From: Alcanivorax sp. 1008
GTDB taxonomy: Bacteria; Pseudomonadota; Gammaproteobacteria; Pseudomonadales; Alcanivoracaceae
Reading direction: 5' to 3'
Assembly (NCBI RefSeq): GCF_020667895.1
Contig: NZ_JAFMPS010000008.1
Location: 62,001-126,000, forward strand
Length of the DNA: 64,000 nt
Made by a program: the position numbers and the translations under genes. This document shows, piece by piece, positions 50,466 to 58,972 of this stretch. How positions within the stretch are numbered: the first letter of the stretch is position 1; the number at the start of each line of letters is the position of its first letter. A model generated the notes under the pieces. That model saw only the letters and a program-made list of their open reading frames with translations, had not been told where the DNA came from and did no database searches.

Positions 50466-51316
50466 TCCACTGCCTCCTGACCAATACGCCGCCGACTAAG
50501 CCCATGGGCCAGAATCAGTAGCGCCATGGCCAGCGTCAGCAGCACGCTGGCGGCCGCACCAAATGGCCAGTCACGGGCATCGAGAAACTGATTCTTGATA
50601 ACGTTGCCAACCAGGAGATTCTTTGCACCGCCGAGCACATCTGCCACATAGAACATTCCCATGGCCGGCAACAGCACCAATAGCACTCCGGCGATAACAC
50701 CGGGCAGGGTCAAAGGGATGACCACTCGCACAAAGGTTGCCATTCGACCAGCGCCAAGGTCATGGGATGCCTGCAGCAGGTCGTCGCGCAAATCCTCAAA
50801 TACGGTGTAAAGCGGCAGGATCATAAACGGCAACAACAGGTATACCAGGCCAGCGATCACCGCACCTTCCGTATACAACATGGTGATTGGAGCATCGATC
50901 ACGCCAAGGGACTGCAATAAGTTGTTGATCAGACCATTACTGGCCAGCAGCAGCTTGATTGCATATGTGCGCACCAGTGAGTTGGTCCAGAAAGGTACGA
51001 TCAACAGAATCATCAACAATGTCTGCCAGCGCTTGTCGACTCTCGACAGCGCCCAGGCGAACGGGTAGCCAATTAACAGACATAACAGCGTGGTCATCGC
51101 TGCCATATAAAGGGAGTGGGTAAAAACGCTCAGATAGAGCGGATTAATCAGGCGCTGGTAACTTTCCAGAGTCAGCGGCAGCGACAGAAAGTCCTGAGGA
51201 TCTCTAGTGGCGAAACTGGCCGCGATAACCAGCAGGTTCGGCAATAGCACCAGCAGGAGCAGCCAGCTCCAAACCAGCAACAACACTGCGCTGCGAAACG
51301 GCTGGCGCTCATGCAT
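50462..51316 (-). CDS. potB: Polyamine ABC transporter permease PotB
   Basis: The 284-residue permease has six membrane helices and an EAA-type loop ([20 protein letters not shown]). I chose the ATG at 51316 ([16 protein letters not shown]), which overlaps the potA end by 8 bp and puts the first helix near the N-terminus. ATGs at 51334 and 51340 are alternatives. Further upstream the frame is only a shadow of potA. Confidence 0.9.
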   Translation of the reverse strand: MHERQPFRSAVLLLVWSWLLLLVLLPNLLVIAASFATRDPQDFLSLPLTLESYQRLINPLYLSVFTHSLYMAAMTTLLCLLIGYPFAWALSRVDKRWQTLLMILLIVPFWTNSLVRTYAIKLLLASNGLINNLLQSLGVIDAPITMLYTEGAVIAGLVYLLLPFMILPLYTVFEDLRDDLLQASHDLGAGRMATFVRVVIPLTLPGVIAGVLLVLLPAMGMFYVADVLGGAKNLLVGNVIKNQFLDARDWPFGAAASVLLTLAMALLILAHGLSRRRIGQEAVE

Positions 51317-52457
51317 TGTGCGGTCCAGCAGCATCTCCATTAGCTGTCGGCAGCATCCACTCCCAGCCGTCCACCCAGCTGACTCTGACCTGCTCTCCCA
51401 GGTTGTAATCGAAGGCAGGATCATCCTCATCGAAGAACTCACTGGCTAACACTTCATTGCCATCCTCAAGACGGATAAGAGAGTCCAGCGTGCTGCCCTT
51501 ATAGTTACGCTCGATTACCGTGCCGGGAAAACCATAGTCCGCATCCGCCGCCAGCACCCGAATATCTTCCGGCCGTAACAACACATTAACCTGCTCGCCC
51601 ACACTCACCTGGAAAGCCGGCTTTCGCAAATCGCGCGACAAACCCCGAACATCCAGAGCAATGCGATCCCCATCAATGGCTTTCACTGTGGCAGGAAATA
51701 AATTAGTTTCGCCAACAAAACGGGCAGTAAAAAGATTAGTGGGTCTCTCATAAACTTCCCGGGGCGTTCCCAGCTGCTGCACCTCGCCATCGCGCAGCAC
51801 AACAACGCGATCAGACATGGACAGTGCCTCTTCCTGATCGTGGGTCACAAACACAAATGTAATGCCCAGCTCACGCTGCAGTCGCTTTAACTCAATCTGC
51901 ATCTGCCGGCGCAGCTTATAGTCCAGTGCCGACAACGGCTCATCCAGCAACAACAGCTTGGGCCGCTTGATCACCGCCCGGGCGATGGCGACACGCTGCT
52001 GCTGACCACCAGACAATTGGTGCGGCTTGCGCTGCGCAAACTCTGCCAACTGAACCATGGCCAGCGCTTCAGTCACTCGCTGACGAATCTCTGCCTCTGG
52101 CCGCTTTTCCATGCGCAGGCCGTAGGCCACATTGCCGGCCACAGTCAGATGGGGAAACAGAGCATACTGCTGAAAAACCGTATTCAATGGGCGGCGCTCA
52201 GGCGGTATGCGGGTGATGTCCTGACCAGATAAGGTCAGGGTGCCGCTGTCGGGACGCTCAAATCCTGCCAGCAGTCTCAGCAGTGTGGTTTTGCCGCAGC
52301 CGGACGGCCCCAGCAGGGTAAGAAACTCACCATCAAGAATATCAAGATCCAGCGCCTTCAGGACCGCCCGGCCACCGTAGTGTTTGCTGATTCCCCGCAG
52401 GGAAAGAAGGGTCTGGTTCATTGGCGCGGCCTTTGATGCGACCGGGCTATTGTTCAT
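51309..52457 (-). CDS. potA: Polyamine ABC transporter ATPase PotA
   Basis: The 382-residue ATPase has Walker [10 protein letters not shown], signature [15 protein letters not shown] and Walker [14 protein letters not shown]-terminal TOBE-type regulatory domain (about 280-375) follows. It powers PotBC. I chose the ATG at 52457, which gives a length close to E. coli PotA (378). An ATG at 52421 or a GTG at 52481 cannot be excluded. It lies 48 bp after iscS on the same strand, so part of its transcription could come from iscR-iscS. Confidence 0.93.
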   Translation of the reverse strand: MNNSPVASKAAPMNQTLLSLRGISKHYGGRAVLKALDLDILDGEFLTLLGPSGCGKTTLLRLLAGFERPDSGTLTLSGQDITRIPPERRPLNTVFQQYALFPHLTVAGNVAYGLRMEKRPEAEIRQRVTEALAMVQLAEFAQRKPHQLSGGQQQRVAIARAVIKRPKLLLLDEPLSALDYKLRRQMQIELKRLQRELGITFVFVTHDQEEALSMSDRVVVLRDGEVQQLGTPREVYERPTNLFTARFVGETNLFPATVKAIDGDRIALDVRGLSRDLRKPAFQVSVGEQVNVLLRPEDIRVLAADADYGFPGTVIERNYKGSTLDSLIRLEDGNEVLASEFFDEDDPAFDYNLGEQVRVSWVDGWEWMLPTANGDAAGPHNA

Positions 52458-52505
52458 AATTCCGGCGACGCTGTCATGCACGCCGAAAGAATTAAAGGGG
52501 GAAAT

Positions 52506-53654
52506 TCAACGACTACGCAGACTGGTGACCACTGACTCAATATGGGCAGCCACAGTTTCCACCTGCTGCTCCGTGGTCTGTCTACCCAGACTCAGGCGCA
52601 CCGAAGACAGCGCATGTTCCCGCGACAGCCCCATGGCCGTCAGCACATGGGAAGGCTCCACCGAAGCCGAGGTACAGGCTGAGCCAGAAGATATGGCCAC
52701 CTGACTGAGCGCGCTGATCAGCATATCTGCATCAATACCGGCAAAGGCCAGATTCAGATGACCAGGCAAGCGCTGGCTGGGATGGCCATTAAGATATACG
52801 TCGGGCAAGCGTGAAAGCCTGTCCCATAACTGATTGCGCAAATTACCGATGCGCAGGGAATTTTCATTCATCTGCTCGGCAGCCAATGCCAGCGCCTCAC
52901 CCAAACCGGCAATCTGATGACTGGCCAGAGTACCGGAGCGCATGCCTCGCTCATGACCACCGCCGTGCATCTGCGGCTCCAGCCTGACATCAGAATGACG
53001 CCGGACATAGAGCGCACCAACGCCCTTCGGACCATAAAATTTGTGTGCGGAAATAGACAGCAAGTCGATCGGCAGCTGTGACAGATCCAGCAGCAGCTTG
53101 CCCGCAGTCTGAGCCGCATCCACATGGAACAGGGTGCCGTTGTTACGGCACAGCTCTCCCAATGCAGCAATATCATTGATCACACCGGTTTCGTTATTGG
53201 CATGCATCAATGACACCAACAGCGTGTCCGCACGCAATGCCTGTTGCAGTGCTGCCGGCTCCACTCGACCATCTTCCAGCGGGCTCAGCCAGGTGACATT
53301 AAAGCCCTGCCCTTCAAGCCAGCGGAAGCAATCCAGCACAGCCTTGTGCTCGGTGGTCGCCGTAATCAGATGACCGCTGCGCCGGCCATTGGCCAGAGCC
53401 GCTCCCTTGATAGCAAGGTTATTGGACTCCGTTGCGCCGCTGGTCCAGACCACTTCCCGAACATCACAATGCAGCACGTCGGCAACCTGACGGCGGGCCG
53501 TTTCAACGCCCTCCTCGGCCAACCAGCCATAGGCGTGGGAGCGTGACGCCGGATTACCAAACTCAGCATCTTCGCCAAGAAATTCCAACATACGGGCGAT
53601 GACCCGTGGCGCCACCGGCGTGGTCGCCGCGTAATCAAGGTAAATCGGTTTCAT
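52506..53654 (-). CDS. iscS: IscS-type cysteine desulfurase lacking the C-terminal IscU-docking tail
   Basis: The 382-residue group I desulfurase supplies sulfur from cysteine. It has the PLP lysine K205 ([10 protein letters not shown]) and catalytic C327 ([10 protein letters not shown]), nearly in register with E. coli IscS (K206, C328). It ends SLRSR, about 22 residues short of E. coli IscS (404 residues), so the C-terminal tail linked to IscU binding is missing. No iscU, iscA, hscBA, fdx or iscX follows; the next gene is potA. It overlaps iscR by 4 bp (ATGA). It may serve tRNA thiolation, thiamine or molybdopterin, or feed SUF; this is inference. Confidence 0.9.
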   Translation of the reverse strand: MKPIYLDYAATTPVAPRVIARMLEFLGEDAEFGNPASRSHAYGWLAEEGVETARRQVADVLHCDVREVVWTSGATESNNLAIKGAALANGRRSGHLITATTEHKAVLDCFRWLEGQGFNVTWLSPLEDGRVEPAALQQALRADTLLVSLMHANNETGVINDIAALGELCRNNGTLFHVDAAQTAGKLLLDLSQLPIDLLSISAHKFYGPKGVGALYVRRHSDVRLEPQMHGGGHERGMRSGTLASHQIAGLGEALALAAEQMNENSLRIGNLRNQLWDRLSRLPDVYLNGHPSQRLPGHLNLAFAGIDADMLISALSQVAISSGSACTSASVEPSHVLTAMGLSREHALSSVRLSLGRQTTEQQVETVAAHIESVVTSLRSR

Positions 53655-54121
53655 GACTGGATGATCTGGAGGCGACGGTTGTTGAGCTGGGAGTCCTGAC
53701 GCCCGGCAATACGGCGAATCTCGCGACGGGCCAGCAAATCACCCAAGGTGATACCACTGAGGAACTGGTGAATACGATCGGACAAATCAGTCCATAGATG
53801 ATGGGTCAGGCACACTTCACCTTCATGGCAATCACCCTGCCCGCCGCAACGCGTAGCGTCCACCGACTCATCTACCGCATCAATGACGCTGGCAACACTG
53901 ATACTTTGCGCCTCCGCGCACAGCTGATAACCGCCGCCCGGGCCACGCACGCTGGTGACCAGCTCACGACGACGCAGCTTGGCAAACAACTGCTCAAGAT
54001 AGGAAATGGAAATGCCCTGACGCTCGGAAATATCCGCCAGCGACACTGGGCCATTCTCCGCATGGAGGGCCAGATCAAGCATCGCTGTAACAGCGTAGCG
54101 TCCTTTGGTAGTCAGTCGCAT
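53651..54121 (-). CDS. iscR: Fe-S cluster regulator IscR
   Basis: IscR is an Rrf2-family regulator whose [2Fe-2S] state controls Fe-S genes. The 156-residue protein has the winged helix (about 1-80; [27 protein letters not shown]). The cluster ligands C92, C98, C104 and H107 (CLTH) are at exactly the E. coli numbering. The ATG at 54121 is chosen by family alignment; an in-frame extension to 54160 has no support. A good type 1 IscR box lies just upstream at 54169-54193, so it should repress itself, and a perfect one precedes sufB. Confidence 0.95.
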   Translation of the reverse strand: MRLTTKGRYAVTAMLDLALHAENGPVSLADISERQGISISYLEQLFAKLRRRELVTSVRGPGGGYQLCAEAQSISVASVIDAVDESVDATRCGGQGDCHEGEVCLTHHLWTDLSDRIHQFLSGITLGDLLARREIRRIAGRQDSQLNNRRLQIIQS

Positions 54122-54168
54122 GACGGCAATCCCACATGGCCCGTGTGACAATGCCGTCAAGGCTACCT

Positions 54169-54193
54169 AATCCCGACTAAATTGGTCAAGTAT
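54169..54193 (-). promoter_or_regulatory. iscR: IscR type 1 box at the iscR promoter
   Basis: Reading the minus strand, the element begins ATACTTGACC and ends AGTCGGGATT with AATTT between. It matches 22 of 25 positions of the IscR type 1 consensus. The -35-like TTGACC lies inside the box, 48-72 bp upstream of the iscR ATG. Autorepression by holo-IscR, as in E. coli, is the likely role. Confidence 0.8.
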
Positions 54194-54206
54194 TCCGGAC
54201 GGAGAG

Positions 54207-54971
54207 CTACTCGCCTTCCTGCCTGACCGTGTCGAAGTCCTCGTCATTCAGCTGCGGCAGCTTTTCGTCGCAACTGCGAATGCCCTGATCGGACAACGAC
54301 TGGCACATCCGATCTATCTTGGTATCCACCGCATGCATATGGTCCAGCAGCAGGTGAATGGCCTGGGCCACCGGGTCCGGCATATCGCTGGCCATACCGT
54401 ATGCCTCGAAACCGATCTTCTTGGCCATTTCCTCCCGGGCGCGCTCCTTGTCGGTTTCTGGCTGGCGAATCACCCGGCCGGGGATACCGACCACCGTGGC
54501 GCCCTCGGGCACATCCCGGGTGACCACTGAATTGGAACCCACCTTGCTGCCAGCCCCAAGAGTGATCGGCCCCAGCACCTTGGCGCCGGCGCCAACCACC
54601 ACGCCATCGCCAAGCGTGGGGTGGCGCTTACCCTTGTTCCAGGTAGTGCCGCCCAGCGTGACGCCGTGATACAGGGTGACGTCGTCGCCTATCTCGGCGG
54701 TTTCACCAATCACCACACCCATGCCGTGATCAATAAAGAAACGTCGACCGATGGTGGCGCCGGGGTGGATTTCAACCCCGGTCATCCAGCGGCTGAAAGC
54801 AGAAATCAAACGGGCCAGTAACTTCAGGCCGACCTTCCAGCAGCCATGTGCAAGACGATGGAACAGCAGCGCGTGCAGGCCCGGATAGGTCAGCAGCACC
54901 TCAAAACTGTTACGCGCCGCCGGGTCGCGGTGAAATACCGAGCGGATGTCTTCACGGATATGAGCAAACAT
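54207..54971 (-). CDS. cysE: Serine O-acetyltransferase
   Basis: CysE makes O-acetylserine, the precursor of cysteine and so of sulfur for Fe-S clusters. The 254-residue protein has an N-terminal helical domain ([19 protein letters not shown]) and the left-handed beta-helix of hexapeptide repeats with [20 protein letters not shown]. The ATG at 54971 has GGGAG 6 bp upstream; a TTG at 54983 is less likely. It sits between trmJ and iscR, as in pseudomonads. Confidence 0.95.
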   Translation of the reverse strand: MFAHIREDIRSVFHRDPAARNSFEVLLTYPGLHALLFHRLAHGCWKVGLKLLARLISAFSRWMTGVEIHPGATIGRRFFIDHGMGVVIGETAEIGDDVTLYHGVTLGGTTWNKGKRHPTLGDGVVVGAGAKVLGPITLGAGSKVGSNSVVTRDVPEGATVVGIPGRVIRQPETDKERAREEMAKKIGFEAYGMASDMPDPVAQAIHLLLDHMHAVDTKIDRMCQSLSDQGIRSCDEKLPQLNDEDFDTVRQEGE

Positions 54972-54992
54972 AAACACTCCCAACAGGGGACG

Positions 54993-55754
54993 TTACTTTT
55001 CCCAACGCTTTTCAATGCTGGCAAGAATGCCGCGCAGGATACCGACTTCCATTTTGTCCGGCCGGGCTCGCATAAACAGGCGCCGCAGTCGTGAGCCTAC
55101 CTGCGCGGGATTGGCCGGGTCCAGAAAGCCGCTTGTGGTAGCGACTCGCTCAAGATGCTCCAGCAGGAGGGCAACATCCTGATTACTAGCTGGCGGCTCA
55201 TCCCAGACCAGCTCAGGCAACGGCATGCTATAACGCCTGGCTCTGGCCTCTGGCATATCCACCTCATCACCGACCAGCGCCAGACGCAGCTCGTAGCTGA
55301 TCAGCTGCACCGCTGACGCCACATTCAGCACACCATATTCCGGCGCACTGGGAATGGATACATGCAAATTGCAGCGCTGCAGCTCTTCATTGGTCAGGCC
55401 CCTGTCCTCACGACCAAACATCACCGCCACTTTCATGTCCGGCTCGGCGGCAATACGATCCCCCAGCTGGCGCGGCGTGATACAGGGCCAGGGAATGCGG
55501 CGCTGGCGGGCACTGGTGCCAATCACCAGATCCGCATCACCCAATGCCTCGTCCAGATCCGCGCATACCTGCGCCCTCTCAAGCACATCAACCGCACCTT
55601 CGGTGGCGCGGGCACTGGCCTCCGGATCGGGAAATCTGACCGGCCGAATCAGGCGCAGATCAGACAAACCCATGGTTTTCATGGCCCGCGCCGCCGCACC
55701 AACATTGCCGGGGTGCCGGGTTTCCACCATCACAATACGCACACGATCAAGCAT
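54993..55754 (-). CDS. trmJ: tRNA (cytidine/uridine-2'-O-)-methyltransferase TrmJ
   Basis: TrmJ methylates the ribose of residue 32 in several tRNAs. The 253-residue SPOUT enzyme has the N-terminal ETRHPGNVGAAARAMK, FGREDRGLTNEELQ and the knot region IPSAPEYGVLNVASAVQ. I prefer the ATG at 55754 because MLDRVRIVMVET aligns with E. coli TrmJ; an ATG at 55772 adds six residues. It is divergent from suhB. Confidence 0.93.
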   Translation of the reverse strand: MLDRVRIVMVETRHPGNVGAAARAMKTMGLSDLRLIRPVRFPDPEASARATEGAVDVLERAQVCADLDEALGDADLVIGTSARQRRIPWPCITPRQLGDRIAAEPDMKVAVMFGREDRGLTNEELQRCNLHVSIPSAPEYGVLNVASAVQLISYELRLALVGDEVDMPEARARRYSMPLPELVWDEPPASNQDVALLLEHLERVATTSGFLDPANPAQVGSRLRRLFMRARPDKMEVGILRGILASIEKRWEK

Positions 55755-55835
55755 GGCTGCCACTAAATCCATGAAAAAAGAGGCGCATGTTAACAGTTGA
55801 AGACACTACAGGCACTGCCGCGACGCCGGCCGCTC

Positions 55836-55844
55836 TGCTACAAT
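55836..55844 (+). promoter_or_regulatory. suhB: Extended -10 promoter of suhB
   Basis: TG-C-TACAAT at 55836-55844 is an extended -10 followed by CCGCGCC, 40 bp upstream of the suhB ATG. No clear -35 is seen. The gap of 129 bp from trmJ holds no gene. Confidence 0.5.
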
Positions 55845-55883
55845 CCGCGCCCTACTACCCGCTCTTTTACAGGATTGCTCCCC

Positions 55884-56702
55884 ATGCTGGCTCCCCAGGT
55901 CAACATTGCCCAACGCGCTGCCCGTCAGGCAGGCAACATTCTCCGCCGTGCGGCTGAAGACGTATCCGTCATCAGTGTGCAGAAAAAAGGCATTAATGAC
56001 TTCGTCACCGAAGTGGACCGGGCCAGCGAAGCAAAGATCATCGAAGTGATCAGTAAGGCCTATCCGGACCACGGTTTCCTTGGCGAGGAGACCGGCATCA
56101 TCGAAGGCAAAGGCGAAGGGCGCGACTGGCAGTGGGTGATCGATCCCCTGGACGGCACCACCAACTTTATCCATGGCTTTCCCCAGTACTGCATTTCTAT
56201 TGCCCTGAAACACAAGGGCAAGGTCGAGCACGCGCTCATCTACGATCCACTGCGCGACGAAGAATTCACCGCCAGCAAAGGGCGTGGCGCGGCACTTAAC
56301 GGCCGCCGCCTGCGGGTCACTCAGCCCACCGGACTGGAAGGCACTCTGATCGGCACCGGCTTTCCGTTCCGCAAGGATCAGGCAGAGCATATGGACGCCT
56401 ATCTGGCCATGTTCAAGGAAATCGCCGCCAGCACGGCAGGCCTGCGTCGCCCTGGTTCCGCAGCGCTGGATCTGGCCTGGGTGGCGGCCGGGCGTATGGA
56501 TGGTTTTTTCGAGATGGGCCTGCAAGAGTGGGACATCGCGGCCGGATCTTTGCTGGTCACAGAGGCAGGCGGCCTGATTGGCGATCTAAGTGGCAACCCG
56601 CGCCATCTGGAGAGCGGCAACGTGGTGGCTGGCTCGGTAAAGGTGTTCAAAGGTTTGCTGCAGAAGATCCAGCCGCACCTGACAGAAAAGCTGAAGCGTT
56701 AA
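55884..56702 (+). CDS. suhB: Inositol monophosphatase family protein SuhB
   Basis: SuhB is an inositol-1-phosphatase-family enzyme that in E. coli also binds RNA polymerase in rRNA antitermination complexes. The 272-residue protein has metal ligands E68-E69 (GFLGEET), D87 and D90 in DPLDGTTNF, and the C-terminal WDIAAG. The ATG at 55884 matches the family (E. coli 267 residues). It is flanked by an extended -10 promoter and an intrinsic terminator, so it looks monocistronic. Confidence 0.95.
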   Translation: MLAPQVNIAQRAARQAGNILRRAAEDVSVISVQKKGINDFVTEVDRASEAKIIEVISKAYPDHGFLGEETGIIEGKGEGRDWQWVIDPLDGTTNFIHGFPQYCISIALKHKGKVEHALIYDPLRDEEFTASKGRGAALNGRRLRVTQPTGLEGTLIGTGFPFRKDQAEHMDAYLAMFKEIAASTAGLRRPGSAALDLAWVAAGRMDGFFEMGLQEWDIAAGSLLVTEAGGLIGDLSGNPRHLESGNVVAGSVKVFKGLLQKIQPHLTEKLKR

Positions 56703-56728
56703 TCAGGGCGAGTATGGTCAACAACAAA

Positions 56729-56750
56729 AAAGGCGCCTCAGGGCGCCTTT
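56729..56750. terminator. Intrinsic terminator after suhB (bidirectional)
   Basis: AAAGGCGCC at 56729-56737 pairs with GGCGCCTTT at 56742-56750 around the loop TCAG. The plus strand continues CTTTTC, and the minus strand shows a run of six or more T's. It can end both suhB and the convergent YdcH-like gene. Confidence 0.85.
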
Positions 56751-56770
56751 CTTTTCTCCACCTGCCGCTG

Positions 56771-57016
56771 TCAGGAAACAGCCTCCCGCAGCATGGCATA
56801 CATCTCATCTTTCAGCTTCAACCGCGCCTTTTTGCGTTGCTCCAGATAGTCATCCGAGGTTGTCTCTACACCGGTTTCGATGCGACGCACCTCATGATCA
56901 ACATCATGGTACTGGTCAAACAGCTTGGCAAAGTGGTTATTGCTCATTTTCAGATCGTGAATCTGCTCACGATACTCAGGCAGTTCATGCAACAGGTCAT
57001 GTTTTTCAACGGTCAT
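56771..57016 (-). CDS. YdcH/DUF465 family small protein
   Basis: The 81-residue helical protein (MTVEKHDLLHELPEYREQIH) belongs to the DUF465/YdcH group of small coiled-coil proteins of unknown function, with the typical HxxY/HxVDHEVRRIE core. I chose the ATG at 57016, with GGAG about 8 bp upstream; a GTG at 57028 is less likely. A strong promoter lies just upstream. Confidence 0.85.
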   Translation of the reverse strand: MTVEKHDLLHELPEYREQIHDLKMSNNHFAKLFDQYHDVDHEVRRIETGVETTSDDYLEQRKKARLKLKDEMYAMLREAVS

Positions 57017-57050
57017 TCGTGTCTCCACAAGTTAGCAATGCAAGTTGACT

Positions 57051-57080
57051 AGTATAACATCAGCATATCCTCTCTGTCAG
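57051..57080 (-). promoter_or_regulatory. Promoter of the YdcH-like gene
   Basis: On the minus strand, CTGACA (57075-57080) and TATACT (57051-57056) with an extended TG are separated by 18 bp. The -10 lies 35 bp upstream of the ATG. This is the best sigma-70-like promoter found in the window. Confidence 0.7.
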
Positions 57081-57153
57081 ACTGTCTATTGATCTGGGTC
57101 AGCCCAACGCCCTGCTCTGCCGATCACAATCAAATCCTACACAGGAGAGAGCA

Positions 57154-57480
57154 ATGGAAAGTCGACTACAGAAACTGGAGGCCCTTCGTGACAGCCTGAT
57201 GCAGCGGCTGGAACGCTACCACCAGCATCAGAAACGAGCGGATGGCCCGTTGGATCCAGACTTCGCCGAGCAGGCTGTAGAGGTGCAGAACGACGAGGTG
57301 GTGGAAGCGCTGGAGGAAGAAGGACGCGACCGACTGATACAGGTAAACCATGCTCTGGCTCGCATCCAACAGGACGCCGGGGATATCTGTGAACGCTGCC
57401 AAGGGGCCATCAGCGCGGGGCGATTAAGCGCCCTGCCGGAAGCCACTCTATGCGCAGACTGTGCCAGCTCGGAACAGTAA
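57154..57480 (+). CDS. DksA/TraR-family zinc-finger protein
   Basis: The 108-residue protein has an N-terminal coiled coil and a C4 zinc finger with C79, C82, C100 and C103 (CERC, CADC). It is much shorter than DksA (151). It belongs to the small DksA-like proteins that may bind the RNA polymerase secondary channel. A DPDFA stretch near residue 34 recalls the acidic coil tip of DksA, but activity cannot be inferred. GGAGAG precedes the ATG. Confidence 0.85.
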   Translation: MESRLQKLEALRDSLMQRLERYHQHQKRADGPLDPDFAEQAVEVQNDEVVEALEEEGRDRLIQVNHALARIQQDAGDICERCQGAISAGRLSALPEATLCADCASSEQ

Positions 57481-57508
57481 TTGAGTAATTAAAGCTTCGG
57501 TGTACAGC

Positions 57509-57536
57509 GCGGGGTGGATCACAATATCCACCCCGC
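57509..57536. terminator. Strong hairpin between convergent genes, no T-run
   Basis: GCGGGGTGGAT at 57509-57519 pairs perfectly with ATCCACCCCGC at 57526-57536 around a 6-base loop. It lies between the DksA-like gene and the YqhA-like gene. Lack of a T-run on both strands argues against a classical intrinsic terminator; a 3'-end stabilising or Rho-linked role is possible. Confidence 0.5.
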
Positions 57537-57550
57537 AAGTGCTGCAACTA

Positions 57551-58042
57551 TCAGTGACGGGTCAAACGATCAAGAACGCCCATGCCGAATGCGGACAGCA
57601 CAAAGGTTATGTGAATAATCACATACCAAAGCAGCTTGTCATTTTCGATGTTCTGGGCATTCATAAAAACCTTCAGAAGATGAATAGATGAGATGGCAAC
57701 AATAGATGCTGCCACCTTGTTCTTCAGGCTGGTGGAGTCCATCTTGCCCAGCCAGCTAAGCTTTTCAGAGCCCTCGTCAATATCCAGCCGCGATACAAAG
57801 TTCTCGTAACCGGAGAACATCACCATCACCAGCAAGCCGCCAACCAGCGCAATATCGATCAGGGTCAGAATCTTGAGAATCAGATCCGCTTCAGCTATCT
57901 GAAAAACGTTCGGCAAGATATAAAAAACTTCCTGAAAAAACTTAATAGCAAGAGCCAGCAGGGTCAGACTCAAGCCCAGATAAATCGGGGCCAGAATCCA
58001 ACGCGTGGCATACATCAAGCGTTCCAGAAACCTCTCCGCCAT
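57551..58042 (-). CDS. YqhA-family (UPF0114) inner-membrane protein
   Basis: The 163-residue protein has four predicted membrane helices and the UPF0114 pattern ([47 protein letters not shown]). Family function is not known. It overlaps secF by one base (TGATG), so it is the last gene of the queA-secF operon and translationally coupled to SecF. That context suggests a link to the secretion or inner-membrane machinery, which is inference. Confidence 0.88.
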   Translation of the reverse strand: MAERFLERLMYATRWILAPIYLGLSLTLLALAIKFFQEVFYILPNVFQIAEADLILKILTLIDIALVGGLLVMVMFSGYENFVSRLDIDEGSEKLSWLGKMDSTSLKNKVAASIVAISSIHLLKVFMNAQNIENDKLLWYVIIHITFVLSAFGMGVLDRLTRH

Positions 58043-58962
58043 CAGGGAGCCTCATCCACTTCTTCGACAATCGGAATAATAAAGTCTTCCTTGTCCAGCT
58101 TCATAGCCAGCGCCAGATTGCAGACAATATAAATGGAGGAGTAAGTACCAACGATAATGCCGATGGACAACGCCAGCGAGAAGCTGTGAACCGCCTCGCC
58201 ACCGAAAAACTGCAGTGCCAGCACTACCAGCAAGGTAGTTAACGATGTGTTCACCGTCCGACCGATGGTCAACTGGATGGCGCTGTTAACAATTTCCGCT
58301 GGATTATTCAGCCGTGTGGTACGAAACATGTCGCGAACATAATCCGCCACCACAATGGAGTCGTTAATCGAGTAACCGATCAACGCCAGCAGAGCCGCCA
58401 GAACGGTCAAGTCCACCTGCCACTGGAACAGGGAGAAAACACCAAGAACGATGACCACGTCGTGGAACAGAGCAACCACCGCCGCCACACCAAACTTGTT
58501 GGTAAAACGGAACCAGATATAGATAAGCATGGCGCCCAGCGCCATTAGCAGCGCCAAACCAGACTGATCACGAAGCTCGTTACCCACCTGAGGACCAACA
58601 AACTCTACCCGGCGCAACTCCACCTCTGGCAGGGCGCCCTCCAGCAAGGCAAACAGCTCCAGGCCCACCTCGTCGTTGCCGATATCCCCTTTCGGTGCCA
58701 CTCGCACCACCACATCGCGAGCCGAACCAAAATGCTGGATGACCGCATCATCGTAAGGGGTTCCCTGCAATGCATTGCGGGCGTCCTGAATAACGATGTC
58801 CTGTGGCGAACTGACCTCAATCAACGCGCCGCCGGTGAAGTCCAAACCAAGATTCAGACCCTTGCCAACCAGCAAGCCCAGCGAAGCCAAAACCAGAACG
58901 ATGGAGAGCACGCCGAAGGTACGACGCAATCCCATGAAGTCAAAACGATGCAGTGCGTCCAT
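58042..58962 (-). CDS. secF: Protein translocase subunit SecF
   Basis: SecF joins SecD to form the proton-driven auxiliary complex that pulls proteins through SecYEG. The 306-residue protein has six membrane helices, a periplasmic domain after the first helix and the SecF motif FTGGALIEV. The conserved [17 protein letters not shown] and [15 protein letters not shown] are present. It lies 10 bp after secD and overlaps the YqhA-like gene. Confidence 0.97.
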   Translation of the reverse strand: MDALHRFDFMGLRRTFGVLSIVLVLASLGLLVGKGLNLGLDFTGGALIEVSSPQDIVIQDARNALQGTPYDDAVIQHFGSARDVVVRVAPKGDIGNDEVGLELFALLEGALPEVELRRVEFVGPQVGNELRDQSGLALLMALGAMLIYIWFRFTNKFGVAAVVALFHDVVIVLGVFSLFQWQVDLTVLAALLALIGYSINDSIVVADYVRDMFRTTRLNNPAEIVNSAIQLTIGRTVNTSLTTLLVVLALQFFGGEAVHSFSLALSIGIIVGTYSSIYIVCNLALAMKLDKEDFIIPIVEEVDEAP

Positions 58963-58972
58963 GGTGTTCTCC

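Noticed and set aside
39000-52500. Genomic island or prophage between suf and iscS
   Set aside because: No integrase, transposase, tRNA junction or flanking repeats were seen. The genes are metabolic and signalling genes with codon use like their surroundings by eye.
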